Shown piece by piece: positions 44,758-58,110 of a stretch of DNA of 64,000 bases. The notes under the pieces are model-generated. The model did no database searches. It was not told where the DNA came from and saw nothing but the letters and a program-made list of their open reading frames with translations. The position numbers were made by a program, and so were the translations under genes. The stretch spans positions 3,038,001 to 3,102,000 of the forward strand of contig QVOM02000103.1 in NCBI GenBank assembly GCA_003586115.2, written 5' to 3'. Source of the DNA: Salvator merianae. Its lineage: Eukaryota; Chordata; Lepidosauria; Squamata; Teiidae. Position 1 is the stretch's first letter. Each line of letters begins with the position of its first letter.

Positions 44758-47700
44758 ATGAGGAAGAATACCTGAAAGCACTGAGTGGGCAGGGGGATCT
44801 CTTCTTCGACCGCAAATCCTACCCTCAGGACAAACAGGAAACTGGGTTGTTCAGGAAGGAAACAGAGTAAACAAGAAAATGAGCCATATTCATGCTGTCC
44901 AGGGCCATGGTTACACCTCATATTCTTTGAAGATGGAGGCCAACTTAAGTCCTCAGAAACCAGACACTAAATTGTGCTACTGCTTTTCTGAGGACTTTCC
45001 TGCCTGGAATAGGATTATCCTAAATTTGAATAATCCTAGCACTGAGTCTGCTTCACCAAGAAATGGACCCAGTCAGGCCACCTCCTGCTGACCTCCTGCT
45101 GCTCCCCCCATGGCTGTGCCCCACCCCCCTGATGCCCTTGCCGCCTCCCACCATCCCCCATGCCCCTGATGTCCACCACTGCAGACATGGTGGCAGCCAC
45201 CTCCCATCACCTCCATGAGCCTTCCCACTCTTTTACCCCAACTTACCTTTTACAAGGAGTACTCAGGTGACAGTGGTGACAGCAGCATGGTAAGGTGTGA
45301 CCAGGCTGGAGAAGGCCCAAAATGGTCTCACTCCCCTGTCCATTCCAGGGATGGACTAAATGTAAAAATGTGACCATGGCCTAGGTCATGTAAACAAGTT
45401 TCATTAATTCAATCATGTATTCAACTTGGGCTCTCTCATTGTTATGTACTCTTACAGCTGCTCTCATCCAAGACACAAACCTTAAACATTGCCTTCCTGC
45501 AACAAATTAACAGGCTAAAATTTGTGCTACAAAGGGAGGGGGGACATGATGATAGTGTAAGATCCAATGGCATTGGCTTGAATGGGATTCGGACCCGAGT
45601 GTGAGTCTCATTGCTGCAAATGGTCTCTGGCACTGTCCAGTCCAGATCCCCAAATTCTGATAAGCTCAGTATAGAATAATAGGTTCTTCAACCTGAAGAG
45701 CGTACAGCCTAAATTTTGGCAGGGAAGAGACAGTTTGTCTTCCTTTCCATGCACTATACCACAGTTTTTATTCTTTTAAAAACTTTTAGGTTTCCACAAT
45801 TTTTAATTGATTGTAGCTTGACACCAGACCTTAGAGTAAAGAAGAAGATAAAAATGTAAAATAATATGACCTTTTCTTAAAAATCTTTCACAAATCTCAC
45901 AGGACTCTGCATGCACCCCCACCGGTTAGTTATCCTTCCTTTTCTCATACCTGCATTATATGGATGGTGTTGATGTTCTGTTTCATTATCAAGCATCTGC
46001 TTTTCTTTCATTTGGCTATTTACTTTTGAAATTACCTTATTAATTGAAAAAACTTGTAAATATTGGTAAAGTTGCCACTCAAGGTAATTGCCACCACATT
46101 CTCAATTCTGTCCCCAACACAATCTTGGCATAGCCTGTTCATGAAGCGTGATGTGTTCTATATTGTGGAAAGGAAGAAGCATGAGACATTATGATAAATA
46201 TTGATCCCAACCAGGTACAGTGTCCCTGTATGGAAAAGTCCAGCACCTTTAACAGCTGCATAGAAGAGGGAGTTTCAGTGGATGGAAAATCCATGATAAG
46301 CTTCATCTACTCTAATTCCTTTTTCAAAAGAACATTAAAAATGTAGTAGTCCCACCAATCTTTCGATATGTCACCCTACATCCACAGCTCTGCAGATTCT
46401 GTTGCGGAAGATGAGGGTTACTTCAAGTGTCTTCCAGAAACTTCAGTGCATATGCTTTAGAGGTAATATGCTGGACAAGAAGAAGTATTGAACAAGAAGA
46501 ACAAGCATGGAGACCAAGGACAGATCGTTGATCAGCAACGAAGCTTTCAGAGTGGTCTCTCTCTTCCTAACCTATTGTACCCAGTTTGTGAGGATAAGAT
46601 TATTTATTTATTTAAGAATTTATATCTTGCCCTTCACCCATCTGCACACATTTTCTTTTTTTTAAAAAAGAACTTTTAAAAGTGACTTAGAGGTAATAGC
46701 ATGCAGATGCTAGTGTTCCCATCCCACTCCAAATCCACATTAAATGTCAGAGAGTGCAGTTTCAGAGTGCATTTTTTTGGACTATAATGTAGGTTAAGGT
46801 GCTTGCATCTGGATCCTACCGCCACTAAGCAGGCTTTGGGTCAGATTATTTTTTACTGTTTGAATGTGCCCGAAGTCAACATATACCTTAGCATGTCACA
46901 GGATTTTCATTCACCAATGTGTGCACAGGACTATAGAGTAACAGCACAGTCTAGTGTTCTTGCGTTTCACAAAAATAAATCCAATTCACTTCAGTGGACC
47001 ATACACACAATAAAGTGGAGTATCATAGCTAGAGTGAACAATAACAAAAGAATGAGTGATAGAAGCAGAACCAAAGAAACCGCTTCAGTCTTGTAATGCC
47101 TTTGGGCTTACTGATAGAACAGAAGGTAAGATAGTAGTGGTACTTTCCCTCTTTCCATAAGCAATTTTTTCTTATTAGAATAGCCAACTCCAGGGTTGAT
47201 CTTCGTTCCCTGTGCTTTGAGTATCTTCAGAAACAGAAGTAGTCTTGGTTCTGCAGAATTAAGCAGCACTATTTTTTGTTCTGTTCAACTGTGAAAGAAA
47301 AACAGCTGAATGATGACCTTAGCATGACCTCACACAGGAGGCTTATGAGATCCAATCTTCCTCTTCAGAGTCATATTTTCTTCTGATCTCATAAAGACTG
47401 TAATGATCCCTAGATCAAGGCTCAGGTAGAACAATAATTTGTTTTTTGTTTGTTTTTATAACTTCCTTGTTCTCACCATCATTTGAGATAAGCTTTGTGC
47501 ACCTTGGAACAGAAGGACCTGGCTACATGGCAAAAATCTCACAAAACCTCATAAGGTTTGAACATGGGATACAGAAAAACTCAGAACTGGTTGTGAATCT
47601 AAGGAAAAGTGTTGGTCTAAAACCCAACTGTATAAAATCAAATGAAGGGAATGAACCAGAAACCCTTTATCTCTGCTGTTCAACTCCTTTTAGAGGCAAG

Positions 47701-49065
47701 ACTGAGGTAAGGCTAGGATGAACGAAGATCCAGGCTGCAGTGCCCGACCAAGTGGTGGGCAAGGTGCTCTGGTGGAGATCACAGTTTTGCACTCTTACTT
47801 CTGGTCCTTGGTAGCCATGTCATGTCACTGAATGTGGAGATGAGACATTTGAGTCTGTTTCCTCAAGCACCCAGACAAGTTGGTGGACACATGAAATATT
47901 TCTTCACTTACCAAAACAGACTGCCCTTGTCATCTCAAAAGGGTGCATGCTGCGCCATCTTCAATTTCAGTGGGAACAGCACCTTCAAAGCAAACGTGGG
48001 TGTTGTTTTCTGTATGGAACACAACACAGAACCATTTCCACTCTGTATGGAGGAGCACCTCTTCATTCTGAAATAGAGATGAAGAGGACTCCATGGATGG
48101 AGCACCTCTCCATTCACATGCAACAAAGCCACCTCCAACAGACATGGTTCCAGATGTGTCCTTTGAGTACGTATAGTTAGTAGACATGCTAGAACTTTTC
48201 TGTTAATTTTCGAGGTGAAAACTTCTGACCTGGCAATCCGTTTAGAGATTTGCTGTCTACCCTTTTTTCTCTTCTGTAATTTACTGTCTCAAAAGTAACT
48301 GGATTAACAAGCAACCTTTTATAATATCAGAAAACCATCCTAGCATTTTGCTAAAGCTAGTAATATTATTCTTTCAATACACATTTTGTTACTATAACCA
48401 ACTTAGATTCTGATGCACTTTTCTCATCTTATTTTTCTTGTTTTATTTTTTAACAAAATTAATAAAAGTAATAAAACTTTTTTGCTGAACTTTGCATGGT
48501 TCTCTGACGCGAACTTTAGTCACATGCTCTTGGGGAACTGGACTAAAAAGGGGAAGCACTTACCAATGCCTAAAGAAAGGAGTTTATTTTTCCCAAGATG
48601 GTTGGTTAAGGGGAAGAGGAAATGCTTATCCTTTGGCATTCTCCCTGGCACTTGACAGAAAGGGCCTAGTGTTACGATTATCAAGATGAACCACTACTAC
48701 CTTAAAGATTGAGAATGAGCCTGCTCTTCAGAACAAGCGAGCACCACTGGAGGCTTCTTTCCTTCAGTGTGGGAAAAAAATGGGTGCCCATGCCACAACC
48801 CTGTGAAAGGATGGAGGAGATGTGGTGACTTATCTTTGTTGTTGCCCACATGAGACCATTTCAGAACGCAGAAAATAATTGACTGCTGTAGTCATTTTCT
48901 TTGCATCCCTGAATGCATTCTGGAAGAAAATTTGAAGCCATTTAACTTTTGTTCCTCGGCTTTAAAGTTTGCAAAGTGGGGAGATGAGAACACCATGCTC
49001 CCATCTCCAAGACCAGAGCAGGTGTTCCAGCCTATCAGGCACTTGTGAGGATGAGGCCATTGTGA
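44758..49065. other. Unannotated interval
   Basis: These 4.3 kb show no recognisable gene. Pieces at 46655-46760 (AAAGTGACTTAGAGG, AGCATGCAGATGC) share words with 19.2-19.8 kb. 46925-47000 resembles an old amniote interspersed repeat. The part 45080-45240 is C-rich with no CpG. Confidence 0.35.
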
Positions 49066-49578
49066 GGCCATTCACACACTGTGCTAGGCTGACCTTGGAC
49101 TGGATCCAGTGATCCAGGTAAAGACTGGAATAGTGGCATGTGATCCATGCCAAGAACCATCTGCATTGCAAGCAGCCCTTCTTGGCCCAGCTTCAGAGGT
49201 AAAGAACGAGAGTTCCTAACCTACAAAGCTGCTGGTTGGGCTGCTCTAGATAGGCACCCAGAAGTGCTATTTTTCTGTGACTACTTCTATTTGCCCAGTG
49301 AAATGGTGCTAGGCTTCTCAGTTCAAGCAGACTGGAGCATCCACTTGGTGGCATCCAGACATCAGTCACTGGCCTGATCCATCATCCTGAATACCGTGTG
49401 GGCCATTGGAATTGGTTATGGTGCTGTTTTTGAACCTTAGGCTGCTCCAACACTTTCTTCTATGTGGACACAGCATTCTATTGGGAGCCATGGTTTTCTG
49501 GTATACTGATTCACAATGCAGGGGGAGCATACTAGTGGAGCTGCTAGTCCAGTCCACTGGCCCAGTGAGGACATAGCC
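49066..49578. mobile_element. Probable Harbinger-like MITE
   Basis: The left terminus GGCCATTCACACACTG and right terminus (reverse complement) GGCTATGTCCTCACTGGGCC are inverted. Flanks are TGA and TAA (2 of 3). The interior carries AGACTGGAATAG and GCCCAGCTTCAGAGG blocks like the MITEs of the 16.7-kb type. Confidence 0.45.
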
Positions 49579-50540
49579 TAAGACTCTGAGATTGTTACAG
49601 AGGTATATCTAAAACATACACGGTTCCATGTTATTACAATTTTTATCTTTATACCTCCAGTAGATAGCTTTGACCACTAAGTGATTTATAGATAAGGCAT
49701 TTTACCCTGGAGTTCCTCTTGGTTGCTGCATGAAATGAACTCCTTCAGTTTGCGTAATTTGCCTCTTCTAGCACACATATTTAGCAAGACCAAAATCTCT
49801 ACAGTATTTTAGTTGAAAGCAGCTCCACACTTTCTAAGTCTGCTCTGTATTATTTTATGAATCTGTTAAGTCATTATCTTCCTCTTGAGAAAACGTCATT
49901 TCTGGTGGATGCAGGAACTATAAGGTCTCCATTATCCCAATTTAAATTTGTTACCATAGGGATCACAGTATGGAAAGGGCAGAATTTACAATGTTCAAAA
50001 ATTGTGTAAATGAAGAGATGAAAGATAAAGAATTGAGAGTTGCACAAATTTATTTTCTGGCTCAGTTTGATTTGAAACAAATCTAACCAGCTGTGAACAT
50101 ATTTGCATTGAATATGAATGGTCCAAAGTTTGGTCTGAATTTTCAAGAAATGTCTCTACACAAGAAACATTGGAGGAGTGCAAGGGGGGACCAGCAGAGC
50201 TAAAGTTCCATAAAGTTTGAGCTGGAGACCCCAAAATTGGTTTGGGGGCTCCAAAAAGAACTCCTGTCAAGTCTCAGGGAGATTAGACACTGCACTGTTT
50301 TTTTATGATTTTTTTTTAAAAAATGTGATGTCCCATTTGTTTCTAAGGTTGTGAGAGATTTCCAAAAGAACTGCCTGCCTGCCTATTGCCCACACCCCCA
50401 AGGAACCATGAACACAAAAACACATGACAAGAGTCACATGGTCCCAAAGTACTTTGTCAAAAAAAAAAAAAAAAATCTATTCCTTTTCCCTTACCTGAAC
50501 TACTGAACATTTTCTGTTTGTACGTATTGAGCTCTGATTG
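49579..50540. other. Unannotated interval
   Basis: No gene or bounded element. It has a poly(A) run of about 16 bases at 50460. Confidence 0.4.
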
Positions 50541-50602
50541 AGGAGGAGGAGAGTTGATTTTTATACCCTGCTTTTCTCAAATGGACTCAAAGCGGCTGAC
50601 AA
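50541..50602. repeat. Interspersed repeat fragment (second copy)
   Basis: This matches 43150-43212 in order: TTTTTATACCCTGCTTTTCTC, a spacer, and GGACTCAAAGCGGCT. Confidence 0.5.
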
Positions 50603-50718
50603 GAAAGATCTAGTGGTGAGTGACTCAAGGATGAAGATGGAGATGCTGCGCCATCTCTGTGTTTCTCCATCCCAGCCAAGGTCCCAGACTAACTTACTGG
50701 CCCTTCGGTGCTGGCTTG

Positions 50719-51153
50719 GGGCCTGTTTGCAGTTTACACTAGTGAGCATCAGGGATACTCACTACTGAAGTGCTTCCTTATTTTGCAGAGATCCTAGCAA
50801 TCGGGAGCAGACTACAGCTGCTCCTGATCCCTACATGCTGTGGAACACAAAGTTGTGCTCTACAACTGTACCGGAGCAGCTGGACTGCTCTCAGTACACT
50901 GCAGTTGCAGCCTCTTCTGGGTCAAATGCAGAGCAATGGGGTGTGACTGCAGCTGCATCACCACTTGGCATTCCCAGTCACCATGGTGGTGGCCAGACAT
51001 TTCCTAGCTGCTATCATGGTGCAGGATGCCAACATTTGCTGCTGCTGGTCTATTCCAAGAGCTCACAGTGTGGATGGTCACCATGCTGCGAGGTCTGTTC
51101 CACTAGAGAACAGGGTAATTTGCTGTTCTATGGTGGAAAGTGTGGAAAGGCCC
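50719..51153. mobile_element. Harbinger-like MITE
   Basis: The left terminus GGGCCTGTTTGCAGTTTAC and right terminus (reverse complement) GGGCCTTTCCACACTTTCC are inverted. They are flanked by TTG at 50716-50718 and TTG at 51154-51156. The GGAGCAGACTACAGCTGCTCC palindrome at about 50804 and the GTCACCATGG block at 50977 match the copies at 6.2, 15.4 and 29.7 kb. Confidence 0.7.
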
Positions 51154-53735
51154 TTGATCTCTGATTGAGGACTAGTAGGTGCAAGAAAGATTGGGTAGCT
51201 CAAGGATAGAGATGGAGATGCCATATCACCTGTATATTTCTTCACCTTAACCAAGGTCTCAGACTGGTACTGGTCCTTAGGCACTTATCCAGAAAGGTAT
51301 TGGCCTAGGGCACTGCGAATATCCCATAGCATCAGCAAGATGGTGTCATTGGTGGTTTTGTGTGTGAGAGAACATGTGTGTATGGTTCTGTGACATGGCA
51401 GTAACAATAGGAGGTAGTGTGTGGATGGTGTTGTATGTGCAAAGTGTTTGTTCTGCATTATGTCTAAGAGACTGGAATCCTACATTGGAAGCTATGCAAA
51501 TTGGGACTCTCTGGAATCTGATTTTTTTGCTAGTACCAGTCCCAGCCTGTAAGTGCTTTGAATGTTAGTGTTGTATTGTGTCAGGATCCAGTTTTCTTTT
51601 CTTTTTTTACTTTTTCTTGGGGAAAAATGATTTGTATGTGGACAATTAAATCTCCCCCCCCCCCCGGGATGCCCTCAGTAGTACAGGATGGGAGTCACCA
51701 TGCTCACAAATTCTCCAAGGAACAACTCAGATAAGCCCAAAAGATGGAGATTGGGCTTTAAGAAAATGAGCTGATCCACATGATGAAAGAACCTGTATGA
51801 AAGCGATGAGGTGTCACAACATTGCTCACCATGGAAAACACGCTCTCACTTTGCATGGTTGTTGGTGGAGCGGACAGGTAGTTCTGATCAGCAGCTTCCA
51901 AATCCAGACAGATTTGGAAATGCAAAACCCTTTAATATGCACAATTGTGCGCACAGGTACTCTTTAATATGGGCTACTCTTGAATCACCAGCTCAGGTTC
52001 TGCTGGTTTATCCTTCCAGGTTTTTGCCAAACATGCACCACAACCCCTGACATACCTGCATATCTGGTAAGGTATATATGGCACTTTGCTGAAGAATTCC
52101 AGGAGCCAGACCCCTTTATTGTGTTTTTCCCCACACTTGGTTTATAGCTGGAAGTCCCCAGTGAGGTGATATTGTATGCCCCTTGTCAGATTTGGAGATA
52201 AGCAACGCTATCATAGGAAGCCCACTGTTGCTGCTTGATTTCTTGTGATGCCAACACAATGCATTTTCTCTGTGTTGCAATCAGCATTGCATTGGGAAGG
52301 CCACAGGGATGTTTAGCAATCCTAACGCAAGTGGAACTCACTGTTTACTTGCCATCTGGAAATATTCAGAGTTGCTTTTTTCTCCTTGTCTTGGGTGATG
52401 CATAAAAGCCACTCTCATATTTTCAAAACTGAATGTCTAGTGAATGCTTGAAGCAGAATCCTGGACTATATGGGCCCTTTCTTTGATCTGGTAAGATAAT
52501 TTTCCTGAACTGTACATTCTGCCGACTTATTAACTCAACATATTATTGAAAACACCTGAAAGGATAATGCAGCAATGCAATTCAAATATATATGAAATGT
52601 GTAGTCTAACCAGACCAGCTCAAACTATCCTATCAGGATAGAGGATTTGTTAAATCCCACAGAATGCTAGCAAGGTAAGAAGGAGAAATGTGGCATAGAT
52701 TGCAAGGTTTTGTAGAAACACAGATAGAAAATATGGCTTCTCTGTAACATATCTGTAGGGATTTCAGGAAAGCTTTCAAACTGACATCAAAACAAGTTTC
52801 AAAAAGAACTACTAGGCTGGGATTAGTGCTTTCAAACACGCTCTTTTGCTAGATTCAGTTAATGTACTGATTAAAGAGACAGCTCAGTGTAAGTTTCCTG
52901 GAGTAAGGTAAAACGTTTCACTTCTATCCACTCCATGCAACCTCACACAGACAGAACCCAATTGATTTCTTAGTGGCTAGAAGAGATACGTTGTTTAACT
53001 GTAGAATCTACTGGTTAAATGAATGGAACTTTTCTGTCCCTAAGAACCGAGAAGCAGGCTGGTAAAATAAAACTTCTCCATGGAAGCAGCCAAACCAAAC
53101 CAAACCAAACCAAACCAAACAAAAATTAAAAATTAAAAATTAAAAATTAGGAAGAAACAAATCTGTCTTTATAAATAAATTAAAATTCTAACAAAAAAAG
53201 CTAATTATAAGGGTATTTGTTTTGTTTGAGGTAAAGCACATCTATTATCATAAAGATAATTAACTCAGCCTGACAGATCTAATAAAAGGACAAGTTTAGC
53301 ACTGGCTTAGCCAGAAGCCCAAGGCAAGCAATTTTTATAATTACTAGTTATTGTAACTGGGCTCTGAGAAAATGGTCTGTGATATTTAAACAGTAATGTT
53401 AATTTGCATTTAGACCTGTTTTTTTTTTCTTCTTAGGCAAGATCTATTTAACTGGAATAAGTGAAAGAAACTCAAATAACTTTAAAAAACAGAAAGGCTC
53501 TCTTCACAGAGAAACTTGAGACTTTTTTATATCTGTATAATTAATATCCTTATGAGGTAAGTGGCCTGGTAATCACAAAACAATTCAACAGCTTAACACA
53601 GTTTTAACATGCAGAAAATGTTGAATTTTCAGCTCTAACTGATGTGTCCAAATCATCTGCGCCTTGAGGCAATCTTATTTACTTACTCACAGATGTACTA
53701 ACATGCACTGCATTGTCCTTTCATTCATGTTCTTA
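51154..53735. other. Unannotated interval with small repeats
   Basis: 52440-52505 looks like a decayed CR1 3' end (AGAATCCTGGACTATATGGG, compare 28850-28870). A C run lies at 51653-51665. A simple repeat is at 53091-53149: about six CAAAC units, then several AAAAATT units. No gene was recognised. Confidence 0.4.
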
Positions 53736-54159
53736 GGCAGGATCTGCACAGTGCCTTATGGCACTGTAATTCAGTTGTGTGCATAGAGGGTCTGCTTGGC
53801 CCTGAGCCTTGAAGGCTGGGTCCAGCTTTTGTAGTCCAGGAACAAAGATTCCCAGCTTTCACAGTTCCTAGCCAGAGCTTTTTGGCAGTGCATTCACTTC
53901 TGATCCCAAAATGGGGCCAAGGATCATATACCAGCTCACAGGGGCATGCTGTCTGTATGCCCTGCAAGGACCAGTAATCACGGACTAGTTCCATTGACAT
54001 ATAACAGTGGAGCAGGATATCCAGTCCATTGCTCCATCCAATGCAGATGACGTCTGCTTGTGTGGGGGAGGAGCCTTCTGCTGTCCCACATTACCATGTA
54101 GAAGGCATATCCCTGGACCACTCCATAGGCAAATATACCACCCAGTATGGAAACAGCCC
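53736..54159. mobile_element. Harbinger-like MITE
   Basis: The left terminus GGCAGGATCTGCACAGTG and right terminus (reverse complement) GGGCTGTTTCCATACTGG are inverted, flanked by TTA at 53733-53735 and TTA at 54160-54162. The 424-bp interior holds no coding sequence. The overlapping frames on both strands are compositional. Confidence 0.65.
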
Positions 54160-55721
54160 TTATGCCACATCTTGTTTTTTGCAGATCTATTAAATTCAAA
54201 TGTTTATAAGGAGAGCATTTGATCCTCAACTGATCAAAACAAGTTTCAGAATGATTTAAAGGAAACTTCCAGCTGAAACCTTGCATTTACTTACTGCTCC
54301 TGCTGTTTCATTGCATGGTAGCACTGTGCAAATGAGAACAATAAGCAGTTGACAATCAAAATGACTTTTTTTAGGCTTGGCTTACAATAAGTATTTGACT
54401 TGAGTTGAGCTCCTGGCAACTGTGTGGACTGACCCATACTTTGTTTTGGCAATACTATGGAACTGATTTGTCATTACCTTCTGCAAATATATTGTTTTTT
54501 GTTTCTAACTTTCCAATTGTAATCTTATGGGATCTCTGGGGATTTCCTGGTGATCTTTCAACTAAATATTAAATATATCTGACTTTATATTTTTGAGATT
54601 GGCCAAGTCAGGAAATAGGTATGAAGCTATGTACAGTACTATGCAAAAGCTTAACATCAATAACTAGATTTATTTGCATACCATCTTTCCAAATATTGCT
54701 CACGGTGTTTCACTGTATGAAAGCTAGGTTATAAAACAGTGAAAATATTATGCACAAATGTAGGCTTAATTGTCCATAAGAATGAGAGTTGTTAAAATTA
54801 TGATTGTATATGTTCTATACCTATTAACTATTTTTCAAAAAAATGTTTCCCAGTGCTTTCCCAATGACCATAGTAAGTTTCTTCCTCTCTTCTTGTAGAC
54901 TTTTCAGTGAGTCTGGCATTAAGCAAACTTTTGCAACAAAATAGGAATCTTTTGCTTAGGAAAAAAATGTAAGAGATTTTAAAGAAAACCAGCCAGAGTT
55001 TATTGCCAGAAAAACCACACAGATCTGTTAATGTACAATCAGAAGATGGTAATCAGAGGCATATAATCAGGGGAATATTGCCTTTACCTTTAAAAATATT
55101 TGGGCTATTATTATTTTTTAAGCAATACTTAACAAGCAGAACTGGATAGTTCTTTATAACATAAGTGCAGACTTTTTTTTAGGTATGTGGACACAACATC
55201 TAAATAAATTGCATTAAACAGTCCTCAACCTTAAAAGGGATCATTCTTACCAGTCATAAAAAAATGCAAAACCTGTCTCTCAGGCTTCCTGGCATGCAGT
55301 GGGGTCAGGTGAGGTGAGATGGGAAGAAATATGGTCAGGAATATCTTCTATCACAGAGATACCTTTATTTATGGGGAGGGGGACCCTCAGCACTTGTATT
55401 TAAACTTAACATTTGAGCAGCTAATGTAACTAACTTCATATTAACCAACATGTCCAAGAAAAAAGATTTGGAAAGAACATCATTTTATCTTTAAGGAAGC
55501 AGAGAGTAGGGAGCAGAGAGCAGGGAAGCAGTGATTGTGTGAAGTACCTTTGTTTGCACAGAACAGTGTTTTGATCTGCAGTGTTGTTATGCCGAGTTCA
55601 ATGCACACAAAAGGAATATCTCTCAGTCACTACCTGGCACTTTCTCCCCATGTCCTCCTGTGAACCAGCACTAATCTGCACCTGCCTTCTTTGGGGAAAG
55701 AAGCTTTATTAAAGAGACAAT
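54160..55721. other. Unannotated interval
   Basis: AT-rich, with no recognisable gene or repeat boundary. Confidence 0.4.
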
Positions 55722-56096
55722 ACTTCAATGTGCAAATTTGCTTCAGATGCAAACTGGTTCAAATCAAACTAAATGGCTCAACACAGTTTGAATTGAACTG
55801 AACCACTCCTCTGTTCAAGAGGGGGTGGTTTGATTCAAATTGAGTCAGGTGGTGCTTTTTGAATGGGTCAAACTACTCTGATTTGAACCACTTCAATTGA
55901 ACCCTCATCTGGCTCTTTGAATAGGTATTTTTAAACGTCACAGTATTTTTTCACAAACATTTCAACATTTCACGAATTGTTCGAAGTTTGATTTGAACTT
56001 GGTGGAGCTTGCTTGACTTGGTTCTCAGTTGAACTGAACTCAATTAGGTTTGGTTTGATTTGAACTGAACCAGCACATTGTAGTTTGTGTACATCT
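55722..56096. mobile_element. Old hAT-type MITE
   Basis: The right end GTGTACATCTCTAG (reverse complement CTAGAGATGTACAC) is the same type of terminus as the elements at 15.5 and 58.2 kb. The interior is built from short inverted blocks on GGTTCAAATC/GATTTGAACC. The left end is uncertain and no TSD was found. Confidence 0.5.
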
Positions 56097-57060
56097 CTAG
56101 TATGCAGCTGTGTTTCCTCACACATATCCTGAGTTAATTCTGAATGTTCTTCCTTGATCAAATTTTAGACAATTTTCAAGTATTCCAGAAAACTAATTAA
56201 TTATCAGTGTCTTGCTGAGCAATAATTCATTTCATTTCATTTGTTAATCATTGTATGATTGTTAGTGTCCTGTTTTCCTGCTTACCCTGCAACCACTTTA
56301 AATAGGCAAAAGCAAAGAAATTTGCATGTTTGATTGGTTTAAAAATGATTTCTTCAACAAAAGTCTTGCCCTTGTGCTAAAATTAGTTACTATCCCTTCT
56401 ATTCCATATCAGCTAGGCTTTGGGAGAATTAATCCAGAGTTTTTATCTTTGTACCCCTATATCTGATCTGAAAGGAGGTTCCTGGGTAACAGAAAGAAGA
56501 AATCAACTACTTTCAGTAGTGAAACAGTGTGATTATTTTCCAGACAATTTTAGAGCATGGTAGCATTCTATTGTAAAACTTTTCTGTGATAGGAGAGCAG
56601 AACTATATACAAAATAAGGGCTGAGAAGTTAAGAAAAAGCTGTCAAATGCTTATATAGTCCTAAGGAAATTACGTCATGTTATTTCTGCATTTTCACAGG
56701 CTATTGTAATATCAGTTGGCCAGCAGAAAAACAAAAGAAACAGAAACTGCTTCTTTTATGATTGTTTGTCAAACCCTACTCCAAATCAAACACACATTTT
56801 GGCAGAATATTGATCGAATACCCCTCCTTCTGTCCTGGAGTGGGTTGGATAGTATCCTCTGAGACTGTTACAGCTCAGAGCAGTATTTTCTTTTGTTTTC
56901 TTTTGTTTAGTATGCTTACTGAAGAAATTCTCAAACTGAAGCAAAGGCCTGGCTAATGAAAAGACTTTTCCCCTATGTAAAAGTACTATGCTAGGAATTA
57001 CAATTGTGGCTGTCTTGAATCTGATATTTTCAATAAGGATAGGATCAATGTGATATTGTC
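56097..57060. other. Unannotated interval
   Basis: No gene or repeat was recognised. Confidence 0.4.
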
Positions 57061-57063
57061 TTT

Positions 57064-57244
57064 GGGTCTTTCTACACTGACCCTTATTCTGGATTATATC
57101 CTGAAAAAGGGGACTGCTATCCACATACTGGTGCAGACTACAGCAAACGCTGGGCAGGGCCTGCTGTAGTCTAATACTAGCAAGTGGACAGCAAGCCCCT
57201 ATTCTGGAATATAATCAAGAATAAGGCCCAGAGCAGAAAGGGCC
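57064..57244. mobile_element. Palindromic Harbinger-like MITE
   Basis: The 181-bp element is nearly one long inverted repeat. The left arm GGGTCTTTCTACACTGACCC and right arm (reverse complement) GGCCCTTTCTGCTCTGGGCC continue inward through TTATTCTGGATTATATCC and TTATTCTTGATTATATTCC. TTT at 57061-57063 and TTT at 57245-57247 form a 3-bp TSD. The loop carries GGTGCAGACTACAGC, related to the family palindrome. Confidence 0.75.
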
Positions 57245-57247
57245 TTT

Positions 57248-58107
57248 GACAGTGATTTGCCAAATGTTTATCTTAACACTGTATTTAATAATTTAATTTA
57301 ATAATAATTACTCCTAATTTATGTAACTTTATTATAAATTGCAGTAGTGATAACACTTGTGCTAGGAATGTTGTTTGTAAACTGGTAGGTAGATTGGCCA
57401 TCATTATATCTTGTTCAGATTTTCATGTGATAGGATGGAACTGTTCCTGCTTTCTTTCCTCAACCTACTGTACATAAGCATAATTGTATCAAATTCAAAC
57501 TTCATCATAGGTCACTTCCACAGTATATGGTATGTTCCAGCCTTTGTAGTGTGGACCAGTGAGTTTGGGTGTCATTGGAGCAGGCCTGAGCAATGGCTTT
57601 AAGCTGCTTGTTGCGTACTGAAGTTTTTGAGACTTGAAGTTGGATTGGCAATGGGTGTTATGGAGGCAGATAGACTTCAGTGCCCCTCGAAGGATTTTGA
57701 ATGCTGTGTGGAGGCCACCCATGGATACTTTGAGGTGGTGTAATTGTCTACATTAATTAGCAGCTGTAATACATAATTCACTTGTGATTTCCTGAAGTTG
57801 GGAGTTTTGAGCCATTTTATAATAAATTAAGCATTAGACTCAGAAGATGGATTCTTCAGACAGCTGGTGTGGCTTCATGCTGATGTGGGATGCTCGTGAA
57901 CCTTTCTTTACTTTCATCATATACAGATAGAACAAAGTAGAAAAACAGTTGATGCTTTAGAAGTTTGTTACTGCCTTATATTGTTCTTACAACAGTGCAT
58001 TATTATACTTTGAAATGGGTTAATAAAAGTTTGTTAAGGCATAGTTTTGATCCTTACAAGTGTTTATTCCATCTTCTACATTTTTCATATTGGTCTCTGT
58101 TATACAG
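57248..58107. other. Unannotated interval
   Basis: No gene or repeat was recognised. Confidence 0.4.
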
Positions 58108-58110
58108 TTA

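Noticed and set aside
47822..48187. Overlapping open frames on both strands near 48 kb, possible exon
   Set aside because: A MITE-like inverted pair (GGAGCACCTCT near 48052 and 48102) explains the stop-poor stretch, and no protein motif was recognised.
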